A stretch of DNA of 64,000 nt, taken from Lysinibacillus pakistanensis (GTDB lineage: Bacteria; Bacillota; Bacilli; Bacillales_A; Planococcaceae). The position numbers and the translations under genes are program-made. Positions 62,888-64,000 of the stretch are shown here, in pieces. Numbering within the stretch: position 1 is the stretch's first letter; every line of letters starts with the position of its first letter. The stretch covers positions 1 to 64,000 of the forward strand of contig BBDJ01000008.1 in the NCBI GenBank assembly GCA_001312325.1, in the 5' to 3' direction. The notes under the pieces are model-generated. The model was given only the letters and a program-made list of their open reading frames with translations. It was not told where the DNA came from and did not search any database.

Positions 62888-63457
62888 TTAAAAAAATTGC
62901 GTAATAAATTGATTAGCTTCTTGCCAGTTATAGACCCGCACAACATTGTTAGGAACAGCAAGACGGTTATAAGGTGTGTCAAATAACACTACGGGTATTT
63001 TTAGCTCCTCCGCTAGCATAACAGCATTATCGTGCTTATCCTCAAAGAACGCATCTACAGCATGTTTTTTTGCTGCTGCTAGTTTATCATGGCTGCCCAG
63101 AAGCTCGATATGATCATACGGAATAGCTTGGGTTTTAAACCATTTAACAGTAATATCTACAAGATTTTCACCGCGAGCCGAGATATAGTAAAGCTCAAAA
63201 TCGTTTTGCCAAGCACTTAAAATACTCTTTGCATCTTTCGCCGCTTCAGATACCTCATACATATAAGGCTCATTTTCCTTAAACCATGTATTAAACACAC
63301 CTCGATCAATAGGATGTGGAAATGCGGATAAAAAATCATATTCACAGACATCATCAAGCGTAATGTTTACATTGTATTGTTTATTAATATGTGGAATGAG
63401 TGTACTGGGACATGTGACTGTTCCGTCAATATCAATACCAAAGCGAGGTTTTTTCAT
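62888..63457 (-). CDS. yqfW: 5'(3')-deoxyribonucleotidase-like HAD phosphatase
   Basis: 189 residues, intact. HAD motif I is FGIDIDGTVT at the very start; motif II region YYISARGENL; motif III/IV KKHAVDAFFEDKHDNAVML. Matches the NT5C nucleotidase type called YqfW in B. subtilis, where it also lies by ispG. Likely dephosphorylates nucleoside monophosphates. Start ATG 63457 follows GGGAGGTG. Confidence 0.85.
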   Translation of the reverse strand: MKKPRFGIDIDGTVTCPSTLIPHINKQYNVNITLDDVCEYDFLSAFPHPIDRGVFNTWFKENEPYMYEVSEAAKDAKSILSAWQNDFELYYISARGENLVDITVKWFKTQAIPYDHIELLGSHDKLAAAKKHAVDAFFEDKHDNAVMLAEELKIPVVLFDTPYNRLAVPNNVVRVYNWQEANQFITQFF

Positions 63458-63469
63458 GCTAGCACCTCC

Positions 63470-64000
63470 CTAGGCGTTTGCTTTTGCTGCTTCTTCAGCT
63501 GCTCGCTTTTCTTCCATTTCTGCAGCTAATTTATCAATTTCTTTTTTTCAGCTCTTCTACCATCGTTTCTTCAGGCACTTTACGAACTGTTTTACCCTTC
63601 ATAAATAGTAAACCTTCGCCACGAGCACCAGCAATACCGATGTCGGCTTCACGTGCTTCACCAGGACCGTTTACCGCACAACCAAGCACAGCTACTTTTA
63701 ACGGTACATTAAGTTTAGAAATATATTCTTCTACTTCATTGGCAATTGAAATTAAATCAATTTCGATACGACCACAAGTTGGGCAGGAAATAAGCGTTGC
63801 CATATTTGACGCCAAGCCGAACGATTTTAAAAGCTCACGTGCGACTTTTACCTCTTCAACTGGATCAGCAGATAATGAAATACGAAGCGTGTTGCCAATG
63901 CCTTTTGAGAGAATAGCTCCTAGACCTGCTGCTGATTTTACAGTTCCAGCAAACAGTGTACCTGATTCTGTAATCCCTAAGTGAAGGGGGTAATTAAAGG
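63470..64000 (-). CDS. ispG: (E)-4-hydroxy-3-methylbut-2-enyl-diphosphate synthase, 3' part
   Basis: Penultimate MEP-pathway enzyme with a 4Fe-4S cluster. Only the C-terminal ~175 residues lie in the window; the start is beyond the right edge. Visible: [24 protein letters not shown], cluster cysteines in [14 protein letters not shown] and [16 protein letters not shown]. One A too many in the run at plus 63542-63548 hides the last ~25 residues, which end in an Ala/Lys/Glu-rich tail. Together with ispH it completes the end of isoprenoid synthesis. Confidence 0.95.

Noticed and set aside
1..64000. Programmed frameshifting or transcriptional slippage as the cause of the broken genes
   Set aside because: Too many sites per gene (up to seven), no consistent slippery motif, and no stimulatory structures. 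The extra bases are explained by run-length error.
1..64000. tRNA or rRNA genes
   Set aside because: I looked for the conserved GGTTCGA-type arm and rRNA signatures on both strands and found none I could support.

Overview
The window looks like a chromosome segment of a low-GC Gram-positive spore former, most probably Lysinibacillus or a close relative. The evidence is AT-rich DNA, strong AGGAGG ribosome-binding sites, frequent GTG/TTG starts, a glycine T-box, a Zur box, and a gene order I recognise from Bacillus subtilis. The genus is inferred from overall resemblance, not from a database match.

A conserved backbone runs through it: glyS(-), ccpN, yqfL/ppsR, dnaG, sigA, cccA, trmK, yqfO // ispH(-), yqfQ(-) // cshB, nfo, yqfT(-) // adcC-adcB-zur // yqfW(-), ispG(-). 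Accessory blocks sit between these segments. They are: 12.4-22.9 kb (DUF2164, flavin reductase, signal peptidase I, PhzF, CPBP protease remnant, and a C4-dicarboxylate module dctP/dctB with sensor dctS and regulator dctR); 24.8-35.2 kb (a chemoreceptor and the potassium system kdpDE facing kdpFABC, then a dehydrogenase remnant); and 40.4-62.9 kb (serC, a YhgE-type membrane protein, a PCYCGC lipoprotein, a MASE3-GGDEF-EAL phosphodiesterase, proC, ctaB, prpE, an ECF sigma/anti-sigma pair, a MerR-CNNM operon, and small genes). An HD-GYP gene opens the window, and ispG is cut by the right edge.

The main caution for any reader is systematic frameshifting. I repaired close to 90 sites by hand, and nearly all are one extra A or T in a run (7 where the reading frame needs 6, or 8 where it needs 7). 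A smaller class is one base lost from a CC or GG doublet. Every repaired gene returns to a whole number of codons and a family-typical length, including essential genes (dnaG, sigA, glyS, ispG). I therefore read these as sequencing or assembly errors, annotate the full repaired spans as single genes, and reserve 'pseudogene' for lesions of another kind.

The most interesting non-coding material is a dispersed, highly folded repeat (17.6-17.9 kb and 48.8-49.4 kb) that ends in a palindrome. The same palindrome lies directly behind the stop codons of glyS and dctP. A GC-rich multi-arm repeat lies at 51.75-51.86 kb. Other points of interest are a hairpin that would place a distant Shine-Dalgarno at ideal spacing before a TTG start (60.84-60.87 kb), a palindrome bracketing the -10 box of the MerR gene, an unannotated 31-residue membrane peptide in the kdp operon, an exact c-di-AMP-type motif in KdpD, and an anti-sigma-like protein with extra C-terminal membrane helices.
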